Assembly (NCBI GenBank): GCA_963731615.1
Contig: CAVSWD010000002.1
Location: 62,001-126,000, forward strand
From: Gaiellasilicea sp963731615
Lineage (GTDB): Bacteria; Actinomycetota; Thermoleophilia; Gaiellales; Gaiellaceae
Direction of reading: 5' to 3'
DNA length: 64,000 bases
The position numbers and the translations under genes are program-made. Of the stretch, positions 8,355 through 17,783 are shown in pieces; position 1 is the stretch's first letter, and each line of letters begins with the position of its first letter. The notes below the pieces were generated by a model. The model made no database searches and had not been told where the DNA came from. It saw only the letters and a list, made by a program, of their open reading frames with translations.

Positions 8355-9287
8355 GTGGCCGGGGATGCCGAGATCAGGCTCCGGGATCGGTTGAGCAAGC
8401 TAGGCGGACTCGACCTGCTGCGCGGCGCGCGCCTCTCCGGCGAGCTGGAGCGGCTGAAGCGACAACTGGACCGGATCGAAGCCGAGCCCACCGACGCGGA
8501 GATCTGGCGCTCCGTCGAGCTCGCCCGCCATCAGGATCGGCCCTACACGCTCGACTACGTCGAGCGGATCCTGGACGACTGGTTCGAGCTCCACGGCGAC
8601 CGTGGCCGGGCGGACGATTCCGCGATCGTCGCCGGGCTCGGGAAGCTCGAGGGTCGCACGGTTGCGCTCGTCGGCCACCAGAAGGGACGCGACATCAAGG
8701 AGCGCACGAAGCGGAACTTCGGCATGGCCTACCCCGAGGGCTACCGCAAGGCGATGCGCGCGATGGAGCTCGCCGACCGGCACGGCTTCCCGCTCGTGAC
8801 GCTGGTCGACACACCCGGTGCGTATCCGGGCGTCGCGGCCGAGCAACACGGCCAGGGTGGCGCGATCGCACGCTCCCAGGCCCGGATGGCGCGCCTCGGC
8901 GTGCCGACGGTTGCCTGCGTGATCGGCGAGGGCGGCTCCGGTGGGGCGGTCGCGATCGCGCTCGCCGACCGCGTCCTGATGCAGGAGAACGCCATCTACT
9001 CGGTGATCTCGCCCGAGGGGTGCGCAGCGATCCTCTGGCGTGATGCGGGCGAGGCGCGGAAAGCGGCCGCGGCCTTCAAGCCGGATGCCGCCCACTGCCT
9101 CGAGCTCGGCGTCATCGATGGGATCGTGCCCGAGCCCGACGGCGGCGCGCACGCGAACCACGACGAGGCTGCCCGGCTCCTCGGTGCGGCGATCGCAGAC
9201 TGCATCGACGAGCTGGACAACATTCCCTCGGAAGAACTGCGGGCCAGGCGCAGGGCGAAGTTCCGCTCGATTGGTGTGCTGGCCTGA
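8355..9287 (+). CDS. accA: Acetyl-CoA carboxylase carboxyltransferase subunit alpha AccA
   Basis: 310 residues from GTG 8355, 11 bases after the accD stop, with AAAAAGGA as ribosome-binding site. Seen: an N-terminal coiled part (ELERLKRQLDRIE), then HQKGRDIKERTKRNFGM, GYRKAMRAM, TLVDTPGAYPGVAAEQHGQ and CVIGEGGSGGAVAIAL, all hallmarks of AccA. It pairs with AccD directly upstream. Length and motifs are complete. Confidence 0.95.
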   Translation: MAGDAEIRLRDRLSKLGGLDLLRGARLSGELERLKRQLDRIEAEPTDAEIWRSVELARHQDRPYTLDYVERILDDWFELHGDRGRADDSAIVAGLGKLEGRTVALVGHQKGRDIKERTKRNFGMAYPEGYRKAMRAMELADRHGFPLVTLVDTPGAYPGVAAEQHGQGGAIARSQARMARLGVPTVACVIGEGGSGGAVAIALADRVLMQENAIYSVISPEGCAAILWRDAGEARKAAAAFKPDAAHCLELGVIDGIVPEPDGGAHANHDEAARLLGAAIADCIDELDNIPSEELRARRRAKFRSIGVLA

Positions 9288-9361
9288 CCGAGCGAGCTTT
9301 CCACACCTTCCACAGGCTTTTCCCCTGCTCCGAATAGCGGTCGAAACACATCTTGTTAACA

Positions 9362-9388
9362 GTTGAGGCCGGCAAAGCCGACCTCAAC
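9362..9388. terminator. Hairpin after accA
   Basis: Inverted repeat with arms GTTGAGGCCGGC and GCCGACCTCAAC around an AAA loop, with one mismatch in the stem. It lies in the roughly 200-base gap between accA and ligD. There is no long T tract, so termination is plausible but not certain. Confidence 0.5.
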
Positions 9389-9493
9389 CGCACCCCGCTT
9401 CAGTAGAGGAGCGATGCGCGTCGCTCCACTCTGCTGCGTGCGATCTCCCGTTTCCGCTGGCATGAAACCTCGCGGGCAAGGTATGACGTGCCC

Positions 9494-11824
9494 GTGGCCT
9501 CCCTGAAGGACTACGAGCGCAAGCGCACGAAGGGTGAGACACCCGAGCCGTTCACGCGCGGACGCCGCCGCAAAGCGCCGATCTTCGTCGTCCAGCGGCA
9601 CGACGCCCGGCGGCTCCACTACGACTTTCGGCTCGAGCGGGACGGCGTTCTGCTCAGCTGGGCGGTCCCGAAAGGTGTCCCGCTCGAGCCGGGCACCCAG
9701 CACCTCGCCGTCCACGTCGAGGATCACCCGCTCTCGTACGCGACGTTCGAGGGCGTGATCCCGCAGGGCAACTACGGCGCCGGCACGGTCGAGATCTGGG
9801 ATCACGGCACCTACGCGCTCGTGGAGGAGAAGCCGAACGGCGGCCTGACGGTCGAGCTGAGCGGCGAGAGGCTGAAGGGGCTCTGGACGCTTGTGCCGGC
9901 CAAGCTGGGCGGCGACCCGAAGAACTGGCTGCTGTTGAAGAAGCGCGACGATTCGGGGCCTGTCCCCGGGACTGTCCCCGGCCGGAGGGCATACGCGCCG
10001 ATGCTTGCGACCCCGGCGGACACCGTCCCGACGAGCGGCGACTGGCTGCACGAGGTGAAGTGGGACGGATACCGCACGATCGTGACGATCGCGGGCGGCG
10101 TCGCCGAGCTGACGAGCCGAAGAGGCAACTCTCTCACCGCGCGCTTCGACTCGGTCGCCCGCGCCGTCGTGCAGGCGGTGAAGACGCCGGACTGCGTGCT
10201 CGACGGCGAGGTCTGTGCCCTCGACGAGCGAGGACGAGCGAGCTTTTCGGCGATGCAACAGGGCTCCGGGCCGCTCGTGCTCTATCTCTTCGACGTGCTC
10301 GAGGTCGACGGAGAGCCGCTGGTCGACCTGCCCCTGACCGAGCGGCACGAGCGCTTGGCAGCGCTGCTGGACAAGCGCAGCCGAACTGTCCGCCTCTCGG
10401 ACCTGTTCGACGACGGCGCGGCACTCTTCGACGCCGCAACGGCGCAGCAGCTCGAGGGGATCGTCAGCAAGCGCTCGGACTCGCGCTACGAGCCGGGCCG
10501 GCGCAGCCGCCACTGGCTCAAGGTGAAGACGCACGGGCGCCAGGAGCTCGTGATCGTGGGGTACACGAAGGGCCAGGGCCGGCGCTCGGACGTGTTCGGC
10601 TCGCTCGTCCTCGGCGTCCACGAGCCCGGCGGCCTCCGCTGGGCCGGCAACGTCGGCACCGGCTTCGACGACGCGGAGATCAGGCGGCTGCTCGGCAAGC
10701 TGCAGCCGCTCCGCCGCGACGAGTCGCCGTTCGCGGAGGTGCCGAAGATGCCGCGGGTGCGAAAGGGCGATGTCGTCTGGGTCGAGCCGAAGCTCGTCGC
10801 CGAGATCCGCTTCGCCGAGTGGACGCACGACGGCCGGCTGCGGGCGCCCGTCTACCAAGGGCTCCGCGAGGACAAGGCGGCCGACGAGGTGCGGCGCGAG
10901 CGCGAGCAGATCGGCCCGGAGGTCAGGAAGGGCAAGCGGATCCTGAAGCTGTCGAACCTCGACAAGCCGTTCTGGCCCGAGGAGGGGATCGCCAAGGGAG
11001 ATTTGCTCACCTACTACCGCGACGTCGCGCCCGTGCTCGTGCCTCATCTCCGCGATCGGCCGTTCACGATGAAGCGGTTTCCCGACGGCTGGCAGGGCAA
11101 GTTCTTCTTCCAGAAGGACGCTCCCAAGCACATGCCCGAGTGGATTCCGACGCGCCGATTCGAGGCGTCGACGCGGGACCGGCCGCCCAAGCGGCGGCTG
11201 ATCGACTTCGCGCTCGTGAACGACGAGCTCGCTCTGCTCTGGATGGTGAACATGGGCTGCATCGACATGAACACCTGGTACTCCCGCGTTGACAAGCCGT
11301 CGCGGCCGGACTGGGTGCTCTTCGACCTCGACCCGTCGCCGGACGTCGGTTTCCCCGAGACGATCCAGGTGGCGCTGCTGATCAAGGAGACGCTCGAGCT
11401 GCTCGGGCTGACCTCGTTCCCGAAGACGAGCGGCTCCGAGGGGATCCACGTGCTCGTCCCGATCGCGCGCCGGCACACCTACGCGCAGGTGCGGGAGTTC
11501 TCGGAGATCATCGCCGGCGCGATCGCCCGTGCCCATCCCGGCCTCGCGACGACCGAGTGGACGAAGGCGAAGCGGCGCGGCGTCCTGATCGACTCGAATC
11601 AGAATGGGGAAGGGAAGACGATCGCGTCGGCCTACTCTGTGCGCCCGAAGGCGGGCGCTCCCGTGTCGACGCCGCTGCGCTGGGACGAGGTGAACGAGTC
11701 GCTCGACCCGGCCGCCTTCACGATGGACGCCGTCCTGGAGCGCGTCGCGCGTGAGGGCGATCTCTTCGAGGGCGTGCTGACGACGAAGCAGTCGTTGTCG
11801 GCGGCGCTGAAGTCGTTGCGCTAG
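9494..11824 (+). CDS. ligD: Multidomain ATP-dependent DNA ligase LigD (phosphoesterase-ligase-polymerase)
   Basis: 776 residues. Order: 3'-phosphoesterase (about 18-150; HDARRLHYDFRLERDG, then HVEDHPLSYATFEG), ATP-dependent ligase (about 165-460; nucleotidyl-accepting Lys189 in EVKWDGYR, then DGEVCALD, EGIVSKR and WLKVK), and archaeal-primase-like polymerase (about 485-776; LTYYRDVAPVLVPHL, FDLDPS, SGSEGIHVLVPI). This is the central enzyme of bacterial non-homologous end joining. I prefer GTG 9494, which gives the usual start ASLKDYERKR; GTG 9488 is in frame. The order matches Pseudomonas rather than Mycobacterium LigD. No ku gene is in the window. Confidence 0.94.
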   Translation: MASLKDYERKRTKGETPEPFTRGRRRKAPIFVVQRHDARRLHYDFRLERDGVLLSWAVPKGVPLEPGTQHLAVHVEDHPLSYATFEGVIPQGNYGAGTVEIWDHGTYALVEEKPNGGLTVELSGERLKGLWTLVPAKLGGDPKNWLLLKKRDDSGPVPGTVPGRRAYAPMLATPADTVPTSGDWLHEVKWDGYRTIVTIAGGVAELTSRRGNSLTARFDSVARAVVQAVKTPDCVLDGEVCALDERGRASFSAMQQGSGPLVLYLFDVLEVDGEPLVDLPLTERHERLAALLDKRSRTVRLSDLFDDGAALFDAATAQQLEGIVSKRSDSRYEPGRRSRHWLKVKTHGRQELVIVGYTKGQGRRSDVFGSLVLGVHEPGGLRWAGNVGTGFDDAEIRRLLGKLQPLRRDESPFAEVPKMPRVRKGDVVWVEPKLVAEIRFAEWTHDGRLRAPVYQGLREDKAADEVRREREQIGPEVRKGKRILKLSNLDKPFWPEEGIAKGDLLTYYRDVAPVLVPHLRDRPFTMKRFPDGWQGKFFFQKDAPKHMPEWIPTRRFEASTRDRPPKRRLIDFALVNDELALLWMVNMGCIDMNTWYSRVDKPSRPDWVLFDLDPSPDVGFPETIQVALLIKETLELLGLTSFPKTSGSEGIHVLVPIARRHTYAQVREFSEIIAGAIARAHPGLATTEWTKAKRRGVLIDSNQNGEGKTIASAYSVRPKAGAPVSTPLRWDEVNESLDPAAFTMDAVLERVAREGDLFEGVLTTKQSLSAALKSLR

Positions 11825-12447
11825 TCGGCGCCGAAGAGGGGCAGGCACGGCTCGGCCCCCTCGACCTCGACTTCGAAGGGTGGGCCGCGCCAGTCGGCCC
11901 GGTCGAGGCGCAGCAGAACATGGCGCTCCGGAGTGCCACGCGGGCTCATCGAGTTGTGCCCGACGACGCGGTAGCCGAGCTTCTCGGAGATGCGTCGCGA
12001 CGCGAGGTTGGTCGCGAAGGCACCCGACGTCACCGCCGAGGCGCCGAGATGCCTGAACGCGAGTTCGATCACCGCCGTGCGCATCTCCGTGCCGATTCCT
12101 CGACCCTGCTGGGCCGCGCCGAGCCACGAGCCGGTTCCGACGGTCCTGGACTCCGCGAATCCCGTCGCGAAGATTCCCTGAACGCCGACGAGCGCGTCGC
12201 CGGCCCAGACGCCGAAATCAATATTCCATGACTCCGGCGTCCACGACTCGCGCATGTCGTGGTGGAAGGCGATGAAACCGTCGTGGGTGAGATCGTCGGT
12301 CCAGGCAACGGCGAACGGCATCACCTCGGGTGGGTGGACCCCGGCGGCGGCGACCTCGTAGAGCGCCTCGACCTCGTCTGCGGTCGGGACGCGCAGCTCG
12401 AGCCGCGGTGTCCGTAGCCGCAGCCCGTAGAGCGGCTCGAGGTTCAC
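11821..12447 (-). CDS. GNAT acetyltransferase, RimJ/RimL type
   Basis: 208 residues from GTG 12447, overlapping the stop of the NADH dehydrogenase by 4 bases. Seen: the RimJ/RimL-style N-terminus LRTPRLELRVPTADEV, then WNIDFGVWAGDALVG, and the acetyl-CoA site in GAAQQGRGIGTEMR, followed by NLASRRISEKLGY. Such enzymes acetylate protein N-termini, amino sugars or drugs; the substrate is unknown. The stop overlaps the ligD stop by 4 bases, tail to tail. Confidence 0.82.
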   Translation of the reverse strand: MNLEPLYGLRLRTPRLELRVPTADEVEALYEVAAAGVHPPEVMPFAVAWTDDLTHDGFIAFHHDMRESWTPESWNIDFGVWAGDALVGVQGIFATGFAESRTVGTGSWLGAAQQGRGIGTEMRTAVIELAFRHLGASAVTSGAFATNLASRRISEKLGYRVVGHNSMSPRGTPERHVLLRLDRADWRGPPFEVEVEGAEPCLPLFGAD

Positions 12448-13692
12448 TCGCCCAGCCGGTGCGGGTGGCCGAGGCCGGACAGCTCGGCGATGTCGCGGCG
12501 GAAGAAGAGCGACGTCGTCCAGTCGACGACGACGCGCAGCTTCCGTGAGAACAGCGGCAGCTGGTAGAGGTGGTAGCTGCGTGTGACGAACCAGCCGGGA
12601 AAGCCACGGATGGAAACGCCCATGACGTCCGCCACGCCCTTGTAGCGGCCGAGAGTCGCCACCTGCCCGAGCATCCGGTAGCGGTATGCCTGCGGCTCGG
12701 CGACGAGGTTCTTGGCGAGGCGACGTGCCTGACGCAGGGCGTGCTGAGAGGTGGGCGGGTCGACGTGGTCGGGCGTCGCCAGGTTCGGGACGGCGGCGCA
12801 GTCGCCGAGCGCCCACACGCGCTCGTGGCCCTCGACCCGGAGGAACTCGTCGACGCGGACGCGACCCCGGTCGTCCAGCGCCATGCCGAACTGCGAGACC
12901 AGCGAGTGCGCCTTGACGCCTGCGGTCCAGACGAGCGTGTGCGTGGGGATCCGCTCGCCGTTCGAGAGCACAGCCACCGCACCGTCGAACGACTCCAGCG
13001 TCGTCGAGACGTGGATCTCGACTCCACGCCGCGTCAGCTCCCGCGCACGCGTACTCGCCGAGTCGCGGTGGGATCTCCGGCAGGATCTTCGGCGCCGCGT
13101 CGACGAGCACCCAGCGCTGCGGAGTCTCGCGGAGCCGCGGGTACCAGCGCAGCGCGTCACGCACGAGGTCGGACAGCTCTGCGAGCGCCTCGACACCCGC
13201 GTAGCCGGCGCCGACGAACACGAAGCTGAGGTGTGCGGCGGTGCTCCCGTCCGCGTCTGCGGCCTCGAGCTCGCGCAGGACGCGGTTACGGAGGTGGATC
13301 GCGTCGGCGAGGTCCTTGAACCCCAGCCCGTGCTCTGCCAACCCCGGTACCGGCAAGGTTCGCGACACCGATCCGAGCGCGAGCACCAGCTGCTCGTAGT
13401 GGACGTCGAACGAGCCCGCGTCGGACGTCTCCACGTGAGCGACCTGCGCCTGTGCGTCGATCGAGGTGAGGCGCCCGAGCAGGAGCTCCGCATGCGGGCA
13501 CATCTGGCGCAGCGGCACGACGGTGTGACGCGGCTCGAGCGTGCCGGACGCCGCCTCGGGCAGCAGCGGGGTGAAGAGCATGAAGTTCTCCGGGCTGACG
13601 ATCGTCGCCCCCCGTCTGCCGAGCAGACGCGCGACGTAGCCGCCGGCGAAACCGCCGCCCGCCACCAGCACACCGCCTCGAGCCTCGCGCAT
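12444..13692 (-). CDS. Type II NADH dehydrogenase (NDH-2), frame broken near 13046
   Basis: About 415 residues: an FAD Rossmann motif at the N-terminus (VLVAGGGFAGGYVARLL), a second nucleotide motif FVFVGAGYAGVEALAEL, then WTAGVKAHSLV and ALGDCAAVP. This is the single-subunit flavoprotein that passes electrons from NADH to quinone without pumping protons. The frame changes once, after LGEYA and before RELTRRGVEIHV. Removing one base restores a continuous enzyme; deleting C13046 on the + strand gives a plausible YASRELTRRG. It feeds the same quinone pool as the respiratory chain whose oxidase is at 53563-57930. The start ATG at 13692 is likely leaderless. Confidence 0.82.
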
Positions 13693-13760
13693 CCCCGATT
13701 CCTACCAGGCGCCGCTCGGAAATTGACGTTACTTATCGCATTGATTAGCGTTCCCTATTC

Positions 13761-14591
13761 ATGAGTGCCGTCGGCGCAGCCGCAAAACCGGTCCGGATGC
13801 AGAGTGAGAGAGCCGCGACGGCCCTCACGCTCGGTCTTGTCACCACCTACCTGACGCTGATCGTGGCGCTGCCGATCGCAGCGCTCGTCTTCGAGTCGGC
13901 GAGTGCGGGCGCGCGCAGCTTCTGGGAAGTCGTCACGAGCCCGGAAGCGATCGCGGCGCTGAAGCTGACTCTGGCCACCTCGATCGCGGTGGCGCTGATC
14001 AACGCGGTCCTCGGCACGATCACCGCCTGGGTGCTCGTCCGCGACTCCTTCCGGGGCAAGGCGCTCGTGAACGCGATCATCGACCTGCCGTTCGCGCTGC
14101 CGACGATCGTCGCCGGCCTGACGCTGCTCGCGCTCTACGGGCCGCAGTCGCCGATCGGCATCAACGTCGCGTTCACCACTACCTCGATCGTGCTCGCGAT
14201 GCTGTTCGTGACGCTGCCGTTCGTCGTCCGGACAGTGCAGCCCGTCCTGCTCGAGCTCGACGAGGAGATGGAGCAGGCAGCGAAGTCGCTCGGTGCGTCG
14301 AACTGGCAGACCTTCCGTCGCGTCGTCTTCCCGAACGTGCTCCCCGGGATCCTGTCGGGCGTCGCCCTCGCCTTCGCGAAGGCCGTCGGCGAGTTCGGTT
14401 CGCTGGTGATCATCACGGGCAACCTGCCCTACCAGACGCAGGTTTCGTCGGTCTTCATCTTCAGCCGGATCGAGAGCGGTGACCGCGCCGGCGCGGCCGC
14501 GGTGGCCGTCGTCCTGCTTGCGATCTCGTTCACGCTGCTGCTGCTGATCGGCGTCATCCGCCACTTCGCGACCAGACACGACCATGGGTAA
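13761..14591 (+). CDS. cysT: Sulfate ABC transporter permease CysT
   Basis: 276 residues with about six membrane segments and the inner-membrane transport signature EQAAKSLGASNWQTFRRV that docks on the ATPase. The close pairing with a second, homologous permease and an ATPase in the order T-W-A identifies the sulfate/thiosulfate importer. Its start lies 69 bases from the divergent NADH dehydrogenase start. No sulfate-binding protein gene (cysP or sbp) is adjacent, so that subunit must be elsewhere. Confidence 0.9.
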   Translation: MSAVGAAAKPVRMQSERAATALTLGLVTTYLTLIVALPIAALVFESASAGARSFWEVVTSPEAIAALKLTLATSIAVALINAVLGTITAWVLVRDSFRGKALVNAIIDLPFALPTIVAGLTLLALYGPQSPIGINVAFTTTSIVLAMLFVTLPFVVRTVQPVLLELDEEMEQAAKSLGASNWQTFRRVVFPNVLPGILSGVALAFAKAVGEFGSLVIITGNLPYQTQVSSVFIFSRIESGDRAGAAAVAVVLLAISFTLLLLIGVIRHFATRHDHG

Positions 14592-15384
14592 GTTCCTGCG
14601 CAGATTCGGCCTGCGCTCGATCGCGTTCACCTACCTGGCGGCGATCCTGCTCGGCCCGCTCGCGCTCGTCTTCTACCGGACGTTCGAAGACGGCTTCGCC
14701 GCCGCCTGGGAGGCACTCTCGACGCCCGAGACCCTGAACGCGTTCAAGCTGACGCTGATCATCACCGCGATCGCCGTGCCGCTGAACACGATCTTCGGGA
14801 TTGCCTGCGGGCTCGCGATCGTGCGGCACCGCTTTCGCGGCAAGGGGCTCGTGAATGCGTTCGTCGACCTGCCGCTCGCGCTCTCCCCGGTCGTCGTCGG
14901 GCTTGCGCTCTTCCTGCTCTACGGCCGCGACGGCTGGTTCGGCTTCCTCGGCGACCATGGCATCCAGATCCTTTTCTCGCTGCCGGCGATGGTGATCGCG
15001 ACCATTTTCGTCTCGCTGCCGTTCGTCGCCCGCGAGGTGATCCCGACGCTGCGCGAGATCGGGGACGAGCAGGAGCAGGCCGCACGGACGCTCGGAGCGT
15101 CCAGCTGGCAGACCTTTCGCAAGATCACGCTGCCGGCGATCCGCTGGGCCGTCGTCTACGGGGTCATTCTCACGACCGCGCGCTGCCTCGGTGAGTACGG
15201 CGCCGTCGCTGTCGTCTCGGGCCGGCTTCAGGGCGAGACCGAGACCGCCACGCTTCGCGTCGAGGAGCGCTACGAGTCGTTCGACGTCGCCGGCGCCTAC
15301 GCAATCTCGATCGTGCTCGCGGTCATGGCTGTGATCGTTCTCGTCGCGATGACGGTGATCAGACCCAAGGAGGAAACCGCGTGA
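14584..15384 (+). CDS. cysW: Sulfate ABC transporter permease CysW
   Basis: 266 residues, about six membrane segments, and the docking loop EQAARTLGASSWQTFRKI, nearly identical to that of CysT. It overlaps cysT by 8 bases and cysA by 4. As in other bacteria the two permeases should form the heterodimeric channel. The C-terminal segment AGAYAISIVLAVMAVIVLV is typical of CysW. Confidence 0.9.
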   Translation: MGKFLRRFGLRSIAFTYLAAILLGPLALVFYRTFEDGFAAAWEALSTPETLNAFKLTLIITAIAVPLNTIFGIACGLAIVRHRFRGKGLVNAFVDLPLALSPVVVGLALFLLYGRDGWFGFLGDHGIQILFSLPAMVIATIFVSLPFVAREVIPTLREIGDEQEQAARTLGASSWQTFRKITLPAIRWAVVYGVILTTARCLGEYGAVAVVSGRLQGETETATLRVEERYESFDVAGAYAISIVLAVMAVIVLVAMTVIRPKEETA

Positions 15385-16335
15385 GCATCGTCGCAGCCGG
15401 AATCTCGAAGCGTTTCGGCGACTTCACCGCCCTCGAGGACGTCTCGCTCGAGGTCGAGTCCGGCTCCCTCACGGCGCTGCTCGGCCCGAGCGGCAGCGGC
15501 AAGTCGACACTCTTGCGCGTGATCGCCGGGCTGGAGCAGCCCGATGCGGGCGAGATCGTCATCTCCGGTGAGGACGCGACCGACAAGGCGCCGCAGAACC
15601 GCGGTGTCGGGTTCGTCTTCCAGCACTACGCGGCGTTCAAGCACATGACCGTTCGTGACAACGTCGCGTTCGGCCTGACGATCCGGAAGCGGCCGAAGGA
15701 CGAGATCGACGCCCGGGTCGCCGAGCTGCTCGAGCTCGTGCAGCTGCAGCCGTTCGCGCATCGGTACCCGGCGCAGCTCTCGGGCGGCCAGCGGCAGCGG
15801 ATGGCGTTGGCCCGCGCGCTCGCGGTCGAGCCGAAGGTGCTCTTGCTCGACGAGCCGTTCGGCGCGCTCGACGCGCGCGTCCGCGCCGAGCTGCGTGCGT
15901 GGCTGCGCACGGCTGCACGACGAGATGCACGTGACCACCGTCTTCGTCACGCACGACCAGGAGGAGGCGATGGAGGTCGCCGACCAGATCGCGCTGATGA
16001 ACAAGGGCCGGATCGAGCAGGTCGGCGGGCCGCGCGACCTCTACGAGCGGCCGGCGACCGAGTTCGTGATGAGCTTCATCGGCCCGACGACGCGGGTCGG
16101 GGACGGCTGGGTGCGCCCGCACGACCTCGAGCTCATGCTCGAGCCGGCCGACGGCGCCACGGAGGCGATGATCGAGCGCGTCGTCCACCTCGGCTTCGAG
16201 GTCCGGGTCGAGCTGGTGCGCGCCGACGAGGAGAAGATCTGGGCGCAGGTGACCCGGGAGCGCTGCGAGGAGCTCGAGCTTGCCGACGGCCAGATCGTCT
16301 ACGTTCGCACGGCTGACGAACGCGTCTTCGCTTAA
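15381..16335 (+). CDS. cysA: Sulfate/thiosulfate ABC transporter ATPase CysA, frame broken near 15908
   Basis: About 317 residues once the frame is repaired. Walker A GPSGSGKST, Q-loop FVFQHYAAF, signature LSGGQRQRMALARAL, Walker B VLLLDEPFGALD, and, after the break, the switch VTHDQEEAMEVADQ and a regulatory C-terminal domain. The frame shifts by one extra base between ELRAWLR and LHDEMHVTTVF; deleting C15908 yields LRRLHDEMHV, the normal sequence. Everything on both sides is conserved, so the gene is probably intact in the organism. Confidence 0.88.
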
Positions 16336-16344
16336 CGCGCTCTT

Positions 16345-16383
16345 GCGGCCGCGGGCGGCCGCCTTCAGGGATTTTCGCGCGAC
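16345..16383. repeat. Copy 1 of a three-copy hairpin repeat
   Basis: A GCGGCC/GGCCGC stem with a GCGGGC loop, followed by GCCTTCAGGGATTTTCGCGCGAC. Related copies lie at 49955-49990 (reverse orientation) and 53182-53219. It sits between the convergent cysA and Rrf2 genes and contains the apparent Rrf2 stop. It could act as a terminator for both genes. Confidence 0.6.
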
Positions 16384-16819
16384 GCGGGATCCGCTTCCGC
16401 GGATTCTGCGTGCTGCGCGAGAAGAGCGCGACGAGGTCGGCGAGCGAGGTCTCCTCGAGCACGTCGCGCATGCTCGCGCGCAGGTCGATCCAGACCTCGC
16501 GCAGGCCGACGGCCGCTCCCGTGTAGGCGACGTCCTCCGGCCGGACCCCGCGGACGGTCGCGATCGGGCCCTCGACCGCTCGGATCACGTCGGCGAGGCT
16601 GATCGCCGCCGCCGGCTTCGCCAGCCTGTAGCCGCCCTCGGCACCGCGCTGGCTGTGGACGATCTCCGCACGCCGCAGCTCGAGCAGGATGTTCTCGAGG
16701 AACTTCAGCGGGATCTCCTGCGCGCTCGCCAGCCGCTCGGCCTTCACGAAGCCGGGTGGCGCTGCCGCGAGCTCGGTGACGGCACGTAGCGCGTAATCGA
16801 CCTTTGCCGAGACCCTCAT
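16365..16819 (-). CDS. Rrf2-family transcriptional regulator (3' end uncertain)
   Basis: Begins MRVSAKVDYALRAVTELA, with the Rrf2 winged helix (LASAQEIPLKFLENILLELRRA) and wing (GAEGGYRLAKPA), then SLADVIRAVEGP. The three Cys residues that hold an Fe-S cluster in IscR/RsrR are absent, as in the cysteine-metabolism repressor CymR. Next to a sulfate importer and a methionine gene, a role in sulfur control is a fair inference. The ATG frame stays open past 16365 into cysA antisense, giving a basic nonsense tail; a one-base deletion near 16390-16420 would place the stop at 16365 after SRENP. The C-terminus is therefore approximate. Confidence 0.75.
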
Positions 16820-16831
16820 GGGCCGGATTCT

Positions 16832-17782
16832 CTAGGTCCGGACGGGGGCGTCGGCGAGCCAGGCGCCGCAGATCGCGTCGACGTGGCGGTGGTCGGTGCC
16901 GCAGCAACCGCCGAGCACGTTCACCGCAGGAAGGTGGGCCTTCAGGGATGCGTGGCGAGCGGCAAGGTCCGCGGGATCGCCCTCGTCGAGCTCCTCCGCC
17001 TCATCGAGCTCGGCGTGACTCATCATCGAGGCGTTCGTGCGCAGGCCGCCGATCCGCTGCACCCAGGCTTCCCCGCCGGCGACTGCGTCGGCGAAGTGGG
17101 TCGGATGCGCGCAGTTGATCATGTAGTAGGCAGGTTCGCCGCCGGTTGCGTCATCGATCTCCTGGATTGCTTCCCCGAGTCCCTGCCCGCTCGGGAGGCG
17201 GCCGTCCGTCTCGACCGTGAACGAGATCACGACGGGAAGCCCGGCCGCCGCGGCCGCCCGCGTCACGCCGGTCGCCTCCTGGGCATACGTCATCGTGATC
17301 GCGGTGACCATGTCGGCGGCGGTGTCGGCGAACGTCCCGATCTGGACGGCGTGATAGCGCTCGGCCTCTTCGGCGCTGAGGATCGTCTCGGGCGCGTACC
17401 CGTCACCCTCGGGCCCGACGCAGCCGCTGATCACGATCGGCGCGTCGGAGGAGTACTCGGCGCGGAGCTCCTCCATCAGCGCGATCGCCTTCCGGTTGAG
17501 CGCATGGAGCTGCTCGAGTGAGTAGCCGAGCTGCTCCGCCCAGCCAGGGCTTGCGCGCCAGGTCGGGCTCTCGAGCACGAGCCCGAGGCCGCGCTCGCGC
17601 GCGTTCGCCGCGTAGGGCGCGTAGTAGCGGCGAAGCTCCTCCGTCCCCTCGTCGTCCTTCAACAGGTCGAACGCGGCGAAGAGCGGCAGCTCGAGCCCCT
17701 GGTGGAAGATCAGGGTCGTCTCGATGCCGCCGTCGGTCAGGAAGAGGCCGCCGTCGAGCTGAGGCAGACGCTCGCGGTACAC
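16832..17782 (-). CDS. Homocysteine S-methyltransferase
   Basis: 316 residues from GTG 17782. N-terminal LTDGGIETTLIF, a zinc-ligand region near MINCAHPTHF, and the C-terminal zinc pair VLGGCCGTDHRH are those of the S-methylmethionine/SAM-dependent homocysteine methyltransferases (MmuM/Hmt type). The enzyme makes methionine from homocysteine using a zinc thiolate. It lies between an Rrf2 regulator and the ECF42 sigma factor, and a -10 box TAGGTT 6 nt before the GTG suggests its own leaderless transcript. Confidence 0.9.
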   Translation of the reverse strand: MYRERLPQLDGGLFLTDGGIETTLIFHQGLELPLFAAFDLLKDDEGTEELRRYYAPYAANARERGLGLVLESPTWRASPGWAEQLGYSLEQLHALNRKAIALMEELRAEYSSDAPIVISGCVGPEGDGYAPETILSAEEAERYHAVQIGTFADTAADMVTAITMTYAQEATGVTRAAAAAGLPVVISFTVETDGRLPSGQGLGEAIQEIDDATGGEPAYYMINCAHPTHFADAVAGGEAWVQRIGGLRTNASMMSHAELDEAEELDEGDPADLAARHASLKAHLPAVNVLGGCCGTDHRHVDAICGAWLADAPVRT

Positions 17783-17783
17783 G

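Noticed and set aside
9290..9330. Two TTCCACA words resembling DnaA boxes
   Set aside because: Spacing and context do not suggest an origin; no dnaA or dnaN nearby.
9356..12127. Long - strand open frame over ligD
   Set aside because: No motifs and antisense to a gene with complete LigD domains.
15890..15920. Programmed frameshift in cysA
   Set aside because: No slippery sequence or stimulatory structure; a one-base insertion explains it and similar breaks occur in many genes.
16920..16945. Fourth copy of the CTTCAGGG repeat
   Set aside because: Only the CTTCAGGG core matches and it lies inside the methyltransferase coding region without the hairpin.
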